Positions 53,315-61,606 of a stretch of 64,000 nt of DNA are shown here, one piece after another (within the stretch, counting starts at the first letter, position 1; the number at the start of each line of letters is the position of its first letter). The position numbers and the translations under genes were made by a program. Under the pieces are notes generated by a model. The model was not told the origin of the DNA and ran no database searches. It worked only from the letters and a program-made list of their open reading frames with translations. Where the stretch lies: the NCBI GenBank assembly GCA_019752635.1, contig JAIELX010000066.1:62001-126000 (forward strand). Direction: 5' to 3'. Source of the stretch: Candidatus Obscuribacterales bacterium (GTDB taxonomy: Bacteria > Cyanobacteriota > Vampirovibrionia > Obscuribacterales > Obscuribacteraceae).

Positions 53315-54094
53315 ATGAACGAAAACGAAACCTGGTTCAGTAAGTATGGTAAATGGCTGTGTTTGTTCCTGGGTTGCGTGCTGGGACTCTCATGCGCGTT
53401 TATGTTGTGTAAAGCTCTGGGAACGCAAGCTAGCTTGACTAGTTCGGCGAAAGTGACCATTCTTCTTTGTGTCGGTGCGGTTGCCGTGCAACTCTGTACA
53501 GCGCTGGACTGGATTTTGTACCGCGCTGAAAAGCATATTATTGAAGGCCGCTATACCGATGCCCGCAGGATCATTCAAAACGTAATGGTCTTTTACAGCG
53601 TATTGCGACCAACTGCCCCCGACCGGGCTCGTTTGTTGGTCTTACTTGGCGGATGCCATCTAGCGTCGGGAGACCAGGTTGCCGCTCGCAGTGTCCTGAC
53701 AGAAGCAGTCGACATGATCCGTCACATCAAGCAGTCCGCTCTGTGGGTCGTGGGCTCTGACAGCGTTCTGGCGGAGCAACTTAACCAGGTTTTCGACCAG
53801 CGGTTCCGGGGGATTGAAGGCGTCGCAAATCTGGAGCTAGCCGCTATCTATCAGGAGCAAGGACGAGTTAGTGAAGCCGTTTCGCTTTGCCGTGGTTCAA
53901 TCGATTCACTGCAAGAGTATCGCTCCGACATGGTTCGCCAGATGACGAGACAGGAAGTCGGCAAGAAGAAGTCTCACAAGGGAGATCGATGGGCATTGCT
54001 TTCTCGTGCCGCGTCTAAAGCCGAGAAACTCGCTGCGATCGAAGCTTGTCTGGAAGGTGCCTATGACCTTTCCCGAGTATTGCAGCGCGTTTAA
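53315..54094 (+). CDS. Membrane protein with TPR-like repeats, unknown
   Basis: The 259-residue protein (ATG 53315; ATG 53264 and 53174 are in-frame alternatives, and none has an SD) has two membrane helices (about 12-34 and 48-68). A cytoplasmic helical part follows that looks like two to three TPR units (HIIEGRYTDARRIIQNVM, LELAAIYQEQGRVSEAVSLCRGSIDSL). A basic loop with KKKSHKGDRW follows. No family recognised. It could be a small relative of the preceding TPR protein, from which it is separated by 472 bp. Confidence 0.6.
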   Translation: MNENETWFSKYGKWLCLFLGCVLGLSCAFMLCKALGTQASLTSSAKVTILLCVGAVAVQLCTALDWILYRAEKHIIEGRYTDARRIIQNVMVFYSVLRPTAPDRARLLVLLGGCHLASGDQVAARSVLTEAVDMIRHIKQSALWVVGSDSVLAEQLNQVFDQRFRGIEGVANLELAAIYQEQGRVSEAVSLCRGSIDSLQEYRSDMVRQMTRQEVGKKKSHKGDRWALLSRAASKAEKLAAIEACLEGAYDLSRVLQRV

Positions 54095-54289
54095 GGTGTT
54101 GCAGACTATGCCCTAAAGCGATCTTCAGGCTTAGGCGCTTCCTGAGCCGGGTCACAATTGTCCTGACAAACTCGTTAGTTATTTTCAGTCCGCCACTGAG
54201 AGCTCATCCGTTCACCTATTGCGCACGACGGACCGCACGTTCATTAGCGGTTCGCTGTTGAATGTGGACCTCTGAGCGCTGTCGGCATT

Positions 54290-54317
54290 GTCTACAATTC
54301 TCCAGAATTGTAGACAC
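54290..54317. promoter_or_regulatory. 28-bp perfect palindrome upstream of mrp
   Basis: Arms of 13 bp (TGTCTACAATTCT and its exact complement) flank CC. Such symmetry suits a dimeric repressor. It lies 280 bp upstream of the mrp start. The 500-bp gap 54095-54595 contains no gene. Confidence 0.6.
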
Positions 54318-54465
54318 GAGCATGAGCCTTCGTGCTCGGTACTGCGCGGCGTTGATGGCGAGTTAGGCGGTTTGCGACCTTTCTGCTAGCTGTCAGGCAA
54401 TCGTCATGTAACGGACGTTTTTGCCGGGAAAGTCCTTCCCGGGCTCGGATCTGTGCCAGCACAGA
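54318..54465. promoter_or_regulatory. Further short palindromes upstream of mrp
   Basis: Three more inverted repeats follow: CGAGCA/TGCTCG (54318-54339, loop 10), CCGGGAA/TTCCCGG (54424-54442, loop agtcc) and TCTGTGC-ca-GCACAGA (54450-54465). Their clustering in a gene-free stretch suggests a structured 5' leader or operator cluster. No T-run follows any of them. Confidence 0.4.
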
Positions 54466-54595
54466 GCAATAGGGATAGTTGCCAGCGGAAAGGAATGTCC
54501 GGATTGTGTCGCCGAATGCGAAATTTTGCTTAGACGAAGCGGAGATTCCGTCAAACAGGCTATATTTTAGAGCTTAGATAGATCATCGGAGGCCA

Positions 54596-55750
54596 ATGTC
54601 CATGTTTGGCAAAAAGAATACGCAGAAGATTAGCTCCGAACAAATACTGGCGGCTCTGTCGCGAGTGATGGACCCGGACTTGAACATGGACATTGTCACT
54701 TTGGGCATGATTTCCGAGGTCAAGATTGACGGCGGCAAGGTTTCCTTCACGTTGACGCTGACCACGCCTGCCTGCCCGGTCAAGGAAAAGCTTGAGCAAG
54801 AGGCTCGTGAGGCAGTTCTATCCGTTCCAGGGGTTACTGACGTTGAGATGGTGTCGACTGCGCAAGTTTCTTCGCGGGGCAACGTTGCCGGCAAAACTAG
54901 CGTGCCCGGCATCAAACAGATTATTGCCATAACCTCCGGCAAGGGTGGCGTTGGCAAAACAACCGTTTCAATCAACTTGAGTGTGGCGCTTACTCAGTTG
55001 GGTGCAAAGGTCGGTTTGCTCGACGCTGACATCACCGGACCGAATTCGCCAATCATGCTCGGGGTGGGCGATTATCAACCGACGGCGAAAGACAACCGCA
55101 TTATTCCGGCTGAGAATCATGGTATCAAGTGTATTTCCATGGCATTCTTCGTGGCCAGCGACACGCCGGTCATCTGGCGTGGACCTATGCTAGACAAAGC
55201 GATTCGGCAGTTCCTCACAGATGTGGAATGGGGCGAACTTGATTATCTGATCGTGGACATGCCTCCTGGCACTGGTGATGCTCAATTGACTATGTGTCAG
55301 GCCACTAATCTGGCTGGCGGCGTGATCGTGACGACGCCTCAAGCGGTGGCCTGTCTCGATGCGCGCAAAGGCACGGCAATGTTCACTCAGATGAACGTCC
55401 CGGTACTTGGGTTGATCGAAAACATGAGTTACTTTGAAGCTCCTGGTGGACAGAGAATCGAAATCTTCGGACATGGGGGCGGTAAATCGCTTGCTCAGGA
55501 AATGGAGATTCCATTCTTGGGCGAAATCGCACTTGACCAGCATGTACGCGAAGGTGGAGACAAGGGGGTGCCGATTACGATTGCTCAGCCCGATGCACCA
55601 ATTTCGCAAGCTTTCAGAGATATCGCCAAGCAACTAGCAGCACAGATCAGCATTCGCTCGCTTCAACCGCAAGAAGCCGCTCCGGCTTGCACGGAAGATC
55701 ACGATCACTCAAAACATAGCCACTCGCATAGTCACTCGCACAGCCACTAG
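54596..55750 (+). CDS. mrp: Mrp/NBP35 iron-sulfur carrier ATPase with DUF59 domain and His-rich tail
   Basis: The 384-residue protein starts at ATG 54596 with GGAGG at 54588. Residues about 12-90 are a DUF59 domain (DPDLNMDIVTLGMI, TTPACPVKEKL). The ATPase follows, with the deviant Walker A SGKGGVGKTT at about 113-122, DADITGPNSP and DYLIVDMPPGTGD. The loop ENMSYFEAPGG lacks the CxxC present in many Mrp proteins; I recall cyanobacterial Mrp proteins also lacking it. The last 14 residues are His-Ser repeats (HDHSKHSHSHSHSHSH), a probable metal-binding tail. It carries or delivers Fe-S clusters in the cytosol. Confidence 0.93.
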   Translation: MSMFGKKNTQKISSEQILAALSRVMDPDLNMDIVTLGMISEVKIDGGKVSFTLTLTTPACPVKEKLEQEAREAVLSVPGVTDVEMVSTAQVSSRGNVAGKTSVPGIKQIIAITSGKGGVGKTTVSINLSVALTQLGAKVGLLDADITGPNSPIMLGVGDYQPTAKDNRIIPAENHGIKCISMAFFVASDTPVIWRGPMLDKAIRQFLTDVEWGELDYLIVDMPPGTGDAQLTMCQATNLAGGVIVTTPQAVACLDARKGTAMFTQMNVPVLGLIENMSYFEAPGGQRIEIFGHGGGKSLAQEMEIPFLGEIALDQHVREGGDKGVPITIAQPDAPISQAFRDIAKQLAAQISIRSLQPQEAAPACTEDHDHSKHSHSHSHSHSH

Positions 55751-55765
55751 GCGCTAGTTGCATGT

Positions 55766-56089
55766 ATGGGCGAAGGTGAGAAAGAAAAGCAATATAGGGA
55801 TGACATTAACTCTGTAGCGCGAGTTGATCAAATGCGCAAGGACGCTTCCGGGTATTGGTCTTTGTGCACCATCATCTTCGGTGGCGGACTCTGTCTTTGT
55901 TTGTTCTGTCCGGGACCTTTGGCTTACACCCTCTTTGGGATAATGGCCATTCCGGGGTGTTTGTTATTCTATCTGGGTAGCCGCATCATGCGTTGCCCCC
56001 GGTGCAATGTCTACATAGGCGATCCGTATGATCCGGAAGCGGGAAGAAGCCGTTGCGATAAGTGCAACGCGTTATTGAAGTGGGACTAG
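55766..56089 (+). CDS. 107-residue membrane protein with zinc ribbon (paralogue of 27002-27325)
   Basis: The protein has a charged 30-residue N-terminus, two membrane helices (about 33-53 and 55-72), and a tail with CPRCNVYIGDPYDPEAGRSRCDKCNALLKWD, two C-x2-C pairs. It matches the protein at 27002-27325 in length, layout and tail (CPRC..I..DPY). It starts 15 bp after mrp on the same strand, so it may be co-transcribed. Function unknown. Confidence 0.75.
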   Translation: MGEGEKEKQYRDDINSVARVDQMRKDASGYWSLCTIIFGGGLCLCLFCPGPLAYTLFGIMAIPGCLLFYLGSRIMRCPRCNVYIGDPYDPEAGRSRCDKCNALLKWD

Positions 56090-56105
56090 TCCTGTAGACC
56101 TGTGC

Positions 56106-57185
56106 TTAGCGCTGTGGTCCCAGTATGCCGTCCCAAGGTTGCCAGGTCGAGGCCAGGCGCCCGTTGGGATGGAAAACAAGTTCGTGTATTGTTTCAGGAT
56201 CTGCTTGCTTGACTTGTTCGAGCCTTGCAAGATCTGCTTCTTCAAAGACGACGTCGATATTTTTGTAGCGCCAGACTTCAACGTAATAGTAATAGCCGAC
56301 GATTTGCCGTTGAAACGTAAACCTGCTGCTGGAGCTAATCTCGTCCAGTATAGGCTCGAGGCGGACGCGCTGTTGATCGCAATACTCAACGACGCGGTTG
56401 CGCGAATGAGTTTGCGGATCTGTTTCCATTAGCTGGCGGAAGATCACATTGTCGACACCGAGACTTGCTGCGTAATCGAGATAGTCAAAAACAGCGGTAA
56501 AGTCGTTAATAGCTTCTTTGAGGAGCACGCATGATAGACGGATGCGCACACCACTGGTGGTAGCTGTATGGACGACTCTCTGCAAGTGCTGGTCGCTCAG
56601 ACCTTCTGTGAATTTCATTAGCTGAGCATTGCGAGCATAGTCAGGATGGGCCTTGCTGATGTTCAGATGTTGCAATCCTGTATCGACAAGCCAGTCGATG
56701 ACCCGTTTGCCTTCTCGCACATCCAACAGTCCCGAGCCGTTGGTGGTGAGTGTTCTTTTTCTTGCATCATGTGTGGCAAGTGTTCTGAGAATGCGCGGTA
56801 GCCGAGGGTCTTTGCTCGCCTCTCCTCCGGTTACTGAAACGCTGGGGTTCAGGGCGCGAAGTTCTGTAAGGGTTGCCTCCAATGCGGCAAAGTAGATCTC
56901 GTCATCGCGCTCGATTTTCTTTTGAAACCACAGGTCTGTTCCGCGCGATGCGGGACGCAACTCCTCGACACAGAACGTACAGCGTGCGTTGCAGGTTTGG
57001 GCGCTGTAGACGGAAAGATTTGCGTTGGAATAAACTTTCGTCGGCCTGTTCCAGAGGTTAATAAGCTTGGTGGTGCCGGTAGTACTATTGCCGACCAGTT
57101 CAAATGCTTCGCTTTTGCGTCTTCGCCAAGATTCATTGAAGGTTGTACCGCGCAGAGGAGGCGAAGGCGGTGAGAAACGCGTCAT
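56106..57185 (-). CDS. Radical SAM enzyme (second of two)
   Basis: The 359-residue protein has the SAM [4Fe-4S] motif CNARCTFC (C-x3-C-x2-C) near residue 65 and the SAM-binding GGE in SVSVTGGEASKDPRLPRIL. A central TTNGSGLLD follows. The C-terminal half (FRQLMETDPQTHS, a Tyr-rich GYYYYVEVWRYKNIDVVFEEADLARLEQ, then HPNGRLASTWQPWDG) has no cysteine cluster, so it lacks the SPASM domain of peptide-modifying enzymes. Substrate unknown. ATG 57185 overlaps the end of the upstream radical SAM gene (ATGA), so the two are translated together. Confidence 0.88.
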   Translation of the reverse strand: MTRFSPPSPPLRGTTFNESWRRRKSEAFELVGNSTTGTTKLINLWNRPTKVYSNANLSVYSAQTCNARCTFCVEELRPASRGTDLWFQKKIERDDEIYFAALEATLTELRALNPSVSVTGGEASKDPRLPRILRTLATHDARKRTLTTNGSGLLDVREGKRVIDWLVDTGLQHLNISKAHPDYARNAQLMKFTEGLSDQHLQRVVHTATTSGVRIRLSCVLLKEAINDFTAVFDYLDYAASLGVDNVIFRQLMETDPQTHSRNRVVEYCDQQRVRLEPILDEISSSSRFTFQRQIVGYYYYVEVWRYKNIDVVFEEADLARLEQVKQADPETIHELVFHPNGRLASTWQPWDGILGPQR

Positions 57186-57895
57186 GGCAATTGCCTCATC
57201 GCTTCCGACCGCGCGACTAGATCCGTACCCATATTGCGTCCGTCAGGGTTGATCATGCTGAAGTTCTGACCTGCGAGAAAAGGCTCGTCCCAGTTTTCCT
57301 CATTTGAGGCAAAACCATACTTTTGCAAGAAGAACACGTTTGAGACGCTGAGCAGTCCCGCACGCTCAACTGCTAGTCTGATTTGCTCGTCGTCGTTCTC
57401 GTAACCTTTACGAAGTCGAACGTTTACCACCAGCATTCGTGAATCGCCGGACTGAGTGATGATTCGATGCAGAGTTTGCGCTAGGGTAATCAATCCGGCA
57501 TCGCGATCCAGAAGGTAGTGATTAACTGAAAGTTTTAGTGTGAAATTCGGTCCGAAAATGCCCAGCCACGTCCGAAGGGATTCTTCGCCACGCGGCAACG
57601 TTGCACCGTTGGTGCATAACACGAGGCGATCGACTCGCGGGTGCTGTCGCGCAATGCGGATGAATTCTCGGAACTGAGGATGAACCGTTGGCTCACCACC
57701 TTCCAGCTGAACTTCGAATCTACCGCTTTTGGGAAATGCTTCCTGATATTGCTCCAAGCTAAGGAACGTAGCTCCTGCGGGGGATGAGCATGTGCTGCAC
57801 CAGGGGCATGCTCGGTTGCAGTTATTGGTGAGGGCAAAGTACAGCCTTTGCACCTGCCGCGAATCGGGATGGTCTAGCGGCTTTTCCTGATTCAC
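57182..57895 (-). CDS. Radical SAM enzyme (first of two)
   Basis: The 237-residue protein carries CNRACPWC (C-x3-C-x2-C) at about 26-33, with a nearby extra Cys (STCSS), and LEGGEPTVHPQF as the SAM-binding GGE segment. CTNGATLPRGE continues the barrel. It is shorter than a full radical SAM protein (the last barrel strands may be supplied by a partner), and the paired second enzyme follows by overlap. GTG 57895 is preceded by GGAGG. It starts 2 bases after the PaaK-like gene. Confidence 0.87.
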   Translation of the reverse strand: MNQEKPLDHPDSRQVQRLYFALTNNCNRACPWCSTCSSPAGATFLSLEQYQEAFPKSGRFEVQLEGGEPTVHPQFREFIRIARQHPRVDRLVLCTNGATLPRGEESLRTWLGIFGPNFTLKLSVNHYLLDRDAGLITLAQTLHRIITQSGDSRMLVVNVRLRKGYENDDEQIRLAVERAGLLSVSNVFFLQKYGFASNEENWDEPFLAGQNFSMINPDGRNMGTDLVARSEAMRQLP

Positions 57896-57897
57896 GG

Positions 57898-59307
57898 TTA
57901 GTCCTCCAATAGCGGCAACTCGCTGCGATAGGGAAGAGACTTGCCTCCTGCGGCTCGATCCCCTAGCGAGGGATCGATGTGAATCGCGACACTGACAGCC
58001 TTGCCGAACAAGGCGGCCAGCTTGTCCTTCAAATCGGTTCTGTCTACCGTTGAGCCAGGAATGGGGCGCAGAATTAGTTCTAATGACCTGTCCTTATATT
58101 GCACAAACTCGTGTTGCACAATGGGAAATTCCCGCAGCACGGAAGAGATATCCACGGGGTTAACCAATTGGGCTGACGCACCTCTGAAAATGACTGGTTC
58201 GCGGCCTTCCAGTTCTTCCAGTCTCGGAACTTCGGAGCCGCACATACAGCGGTTGTAGCGCAGCCTTCCCCAATCTCCGGTGCGGTAGCGTAACAGGGGG
58301 AAGAACGGGTTCCGTCCACCGGTTACGGTGATTTCACCTCGTTCCCCTGCCGCGACCGGATGACCCTCGCGGTCGAGGCTTTCGACGAAAATATCGTGAG
58401 GCAAAATATGATAGCCTGCACCTTTTGGACAGCCGTATCCAATCGGGCCTGTTTCGGTCAATGAATACCATTCGATGACGGGACAATTGAACTTTGCTTG
58501 CAATTTCGCTTTGAGTGCGGCGCTCATTGCCACCGCTGTTGAAACCATTGCGGACGGATTGGATTGAATGTTCTGTCGGAGCATCTCGGCGAAGGAAATC
58601 GGGTCGCCGGTGAGAAACGCCGGAGCAAATTCGTTGAAGTATTTGTTGGCGCTGTCGGCTGAATGCCACTCTTCCGTTCGCAAATTGATTTTTGCGAAAC
58701 CGGCGTTGTTCCAGGCCGATAGCACTGTCGGATATGTCACGGTTCGAGCTTGCGCGCACACCAGAAAACAGGCCACGCCGGCGCTGGAGAATGAGAGTCG
58801 AACGCCATGCTTTGAAAGCCCGGCTTCAAGAAGCGGTTGGTAAGCTGCGGCTGCTCGTGCTGAATGAGGTACAAGGAGGCTGTGCCCGGTGGTGCCGGCC
58901 GTGCGGTAGACAATCAGTTCGGACAAGTCGGCGTCATCGGGAACAAAGAGTTCCGGCGACACGGCAATATCTTCTCGACTCATTGTCGGAATGTCGTTCC
59001 AGATCGCGCGAACATCATCGGTACCCACAATCCTGTTTCGGAACCCGGGCACAACCCGCTTGCGATCGCGCACCCATTCAACAATATTATCGGGTAATTC
59101 CGCGGTTGGGCACGGACCGTTGGTTTGTAGTGCTTCGTTGTATCGGGACAGTGCTTCAAGATCCGCGGTCGTCAATCTGTCGCCGGCAACGTGATTCCAC
59201 TTCGGTGCGTTTTTGCTCTCTCTCATGGCGTTGAGCAAAGCGAACCCACCTTCTGTTATCTGTGGGTTTCTCTCACGTATTTCGGCGGGAATATTACTGT
59301 TTGACAC
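57898..59307 (-). CDS. Adenylate-forming enzyme, PaaK/CapK-like
   Basis: The 469-residue protein contains YRTAGTTGHSLLVP (adenylation core A3), VIEWYSLTETGPIGYGC (A5), GERGEITVTGG and LLRYRTGDWGRLRYNRCMCGSEVPRLEELEGREPVIFRG (A7 and A8). This fits the phenylacetate-CoA ligase / CapK group, which activates a carboxylate as acyl-AMP. A Cys pair (RCMCGSE) may bind zinc. No carrier protein or CoA-binding partner is adjacent, so the acceptor is unknown. GTG 59307 has GAGGGAG just upstream and follows the stop of the 206-residue gene after one base. Confidence 0.85.
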   Translation of the reverse strand: MSNSNIPAEIRERNPQITEGGFALLNAMRESKNAPKWNHVAGDRLTTADLEALSRYNEALQTNGPCPTAELPDNIVEWVRDRKRVVPGFRNRIVGTDDVRAIWNDIPTMSREDIAVSPELFVPDDADLSELIVYRTAGTTGHSLLVPHSARAAAAYQPLLEAGLSKHGVRLSFSSAGVACFLVCAQARTVTYPTVLSAWNNAGFAKINLRTEEWHSADSANKYFNEFAPAFLTGDPISFAEMLRQNIQSNPSAMVSTAVAMSAALKAKLQAKFNCPVIEWYSLTETGPIGYGCPKGAGYHILPHDIFVESLDREGHPVAAGERGEITVTGGRNPFFPLLRYRTGDWGRLRYNRCMCGSEVPRLEELEGREPVIFRGASAQLVNPVDISSVLREFPIVQHEFVQYKDRSLELILRPIPGSTVDRTDLKDKLAALFGKAVSVAIHIDPSLGDRAAGGKSLPYRSELPLLED

Positions 59308-59308
59308 G

Positions 59309-59929
59309 CTACTCCCTCGATGCTTTAGCTGCCGCTTCTTCCGCTGCCTTCTTCACCATTGCTTGTCTCACGGCTTCGGCTCGCAAGTGTGCTTTACGCG
59401 CATCCTCTACAACCTTGCTGCGTTCCGTGCTGCTCAGTGCCGCCAGTTGGTCGAGCGCTCTTTCCTCGCTTTCGCCCGCAGGACGATATGACATAAGGGC
59501 GAGGCAGAGGCGACAGAATTCTTCGCGGCGCTCTGCTGACGAGACGAATGATTCTGCTTTGATGATAAGAGCTAACTCGTCCAATCCATCCATTAACAGT
59601 TTGGGTGCGGCGGCGTTTACCGGTGCCTTGTCGCGGAACCACGGGTCTGCCAGCAGCCAGCACGCAAGGAGCACTAGGCGAAGTCTGTTTACCTCCTTGG
59701 GCGTCGCTTTCAAGTTTTCAGCGCCAAACTTCTTGATCCAATCACCGGCAGGAATCTTGATCCCCAGGTCTCGAAGCAAATCACAAGCTACAGCGCGTAC
59801 GTCAATCTGCCCTTTGCCTGCGACAACAGGCTGCGCCAGAAATTCGCGGGGGGTTTCCGCGAGCCGGTGTGTAAGTTGTTCCAGAAGCGGTCCTTCTTCT
59901 TTCACCGGCGTTTGTTTGACCCCTGACAT
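59309..59929 (-). CDS. Helical 206-residue protein, first gene of the adenylase-radical SAM operon
   Basis: The protein is wholly alpha-helical, with no motif I recognise. Central residues include WIKKFGAENLKATPKEVNRLRLVLLACWLLADPWF, and the C-terminal third is charged coiled helix (SSTERSKVVEDARKAHLRAEAVRQAM, then an Ala/Glu/Lys-rich end). I place the start at ATG 59929; ATG 59956 is possible, and the longer frame is translated over the divergent promoter. It lies back to back with the MoxR-like gene. It could be an adapter or substrate-binding partner. Confidence 0.7.
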   Translation of the reverse strand: MSGVKQTPVKEEGPLLEQLTHRLAETPREFLAQPVVAGKGQIDVRAVACDLLRDLGIKIPAGDWIKKFGAENLKATPKEVNRLRLVLLACWLLADPWFRDKAPVNAAAPKLLMDGLDELALIIKAESFVSSAERREEFCRLCLALMSYRPAGESEERALDQLAALSSTERSKVVEDARKAHLRAEAVRQAMVKKAAEEAAAKASRE

Positions 59930-60028
59930 CCGTTTTGCTTTCGCGGCGAAGATCATACCTTGGCGAAGCGTCCGTGTACTCACTTCAACCGAGTAGAATG
60001 TGTAAAAGTGTTGTCCGGGATGAATGGC

Positions 60029-61606
60029 ATGAAGCAGAAACTTTTTCAGCACGTAAGTGAGGCGCCGACAAATCCTGCTACGGGCAAGGGCAAAGTCACT
60101 TTTGACGTTGAGGACTTGTACCGTGGACCGGTGCAGGTAAAATCCGGCGACGGAGTGCAGACGCCTCTCGATGAAAAGTTGAGGCAGGCTTATTTTTGGA
60201 TAGTGAACCAGGCTGTTATCAGTCCGCATTACGATGTAGAGTTCAATGAAACTCAACCTCAGAGCTATGTCTTTGGTGATCAGAAAAGCACGCTTACTTT
60301 GCCGACCGGCCAGAGCTACTCCAGTTTCATTCTGGTTCCGCTGCTCAATCTTGCGGTGCGGCGGCGTTGTTTACTGTTAGGCGGACCAGGGCGAGGTAAA
60401 ACGTCCAGCGCCACTTTAATGGGGATTTTGGCCGGCTATTCAATAAAAGAAGTTCGGCGTGCCATCCAGCACGGACAACCGCAGATGACTATTTCGGATT
60501 TGCTGGGTAATCCATTGCCAGCGGATTTAGTATCAGCGAGGAACATGGACAGCATTGCCATTTCGTGGCGACGATGGCTTTCCATGAAGGTCAAGATAAT
60601 TGACGAGTACAATCGCATTCCTACGCGAACACAATCTGCACTGTTGACTGTGCTTGGCGATAACTACGCTGAAATCTTAGATCAGATTTACGAGTGCCCG
60701 GAAGCCGCCTGGTACCTCACTGCTAATGATGATGCCGGTGGTGGCACTTACCAGGTAATTGAAGCGTTAAAGGATCGCATTGATGTGGTGGTTCGCTGCT
60801 TGCATTTCAATACTCGATTTCTTCACCAGTTGCTGGCGCGATTGGAAGAAGGCATTCGCCCCGAAGAGGCCGTGCCGCCTCAATTGATCTTCAAGGACGA
60901 TGAGCTTGACCGGTTGCATCAGGAAGTGATGCAAGTGGAAATACCGCTTGAGCTTCGCAGAAGAATTGAATTCTTTGCCAGTCAGTTTGAGTTCTGCGAA
61001 CAAGCCGGCGTGCAATTTGAATATAAAACCAAAGACACTATCAAGTTGGCCGGGCACGATTACCATCTCATTGCCGCGAAGGATACTGGAAGAGACAAGC
61101 TGAAGGATCTGGGCGTGCAGACCAAGAATGGATTATCGGTTCGTTGTTTGCTAACCCTACTTACCTTCGCCAAGGCCTTGGCCTACTTTCGCGGAAACAA
61201 AACTGCGCATTTGGATGACGTGGTGCAAATCATTCCGTTCGTCATGCACGACAAACTGGTGCAAGACCCCGAGTCGCCCTGCTTCCAGCAGCCCGGAATG
61301 GAGACATTTCGGCTTGATCGCTTGAGCTGGATTCGCTATCTGTTTGTTCAGTCCTGCATGGAATATGATCGTTTGGATCTGGACCATGATGATCCTGTGT
61401 CTGAGCTGATGCACGATTTCAATCGTGGACTCGATTCCGTCTCCGAAGTAGAGGCGCGTTCGCGATTGGTACGCATCGAACGGCTATTAAGCGATTGGTC
61501 GAAAGGACGGAAACTCTATGGTCACATTTACGATGACCTTGTTTATCTCAAGTACTTGCATCAGAGATACACGAACTATCTGGCATGGCTAACGTGGAAG
61601 AGTTGA
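60029..61606 (+). CDS. MoxR-like AAA+ ATPase, long form
   Basis: The 525-residue protein (ATG 60029; ATG 60020 is three residues upstream) has Walker A GGPGRGKT (about 120), Walker B-like KIIDEYNRIPTRTQSALLTVLGD, sensor 1 WYLTANDDAGGGTYQVIEALKDRIDVVV, and a lid/helical region with PQLIFKDDELDRLHQEVMQVEIP and GLSVRCLLTLLTFAKALAYFRGNKTAHLDDVVQIIPFVMHDKL. This is the MoxR arrangement (NEYNR...), but with about 100 extra N-terminal residues and a longer C-terminus. MoxR ATPases are chaperones working with vWA partners. Its last 22 bp overlap the next gene. Confidence 0.9.
   Translation: MKQKLFQHVSEAPTNPATGKGKVTFDVEDLYRGPVQVKSGDGVQTPLDEKLRQAYFWIVNQAVISPHYDVEFNETQPQSYVFGDQKSTLTLPTGQSYSSFILVPLLNLAVRRRCLLLGGPGRGKTSSATLMGILAGYSIKEVRRAIQHGQPQMTISDLLGNPLPADLVSARNMDSIAISWRRWLSMKVKIIDEYNRIPTRTQSALLTVLGDNYAEILDQIYECPEAAWYLTANDDAGGGTYQVIEALKDRIDVVVRCLHFNTRFLHQLLARLEEGIRPEEAVPPQLIFKDDELDRLHQEVMQVEIPLELRRRIEFFASQFEFCEQAGVQFEYKTKDTIKLAGHDYHLIAAKDTGRDKLKDLGVQTKNGLSVRCLLTLLTFAKALAYFRGNKTAHLDDVVQIIPFVMHDKLVQDPESPCFQQPGMETFRLDRLSWIRYLFVQSCMEYDRLDLDHDDPVSELMHDFNRGLDSVSEVEARSRLVRIERLLSDWSKGRKLYGHIYDDLVYLKYLHQRYTNYLAWLTWKS

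Noticed and set aside
54290..54317. dif/XerCD recombination site
   Set aside because: It is 28 bp long like dif, but its near-perfect symmetry with a 2-base centre differs from the asymmetric arms and 6-base core of dif sites.
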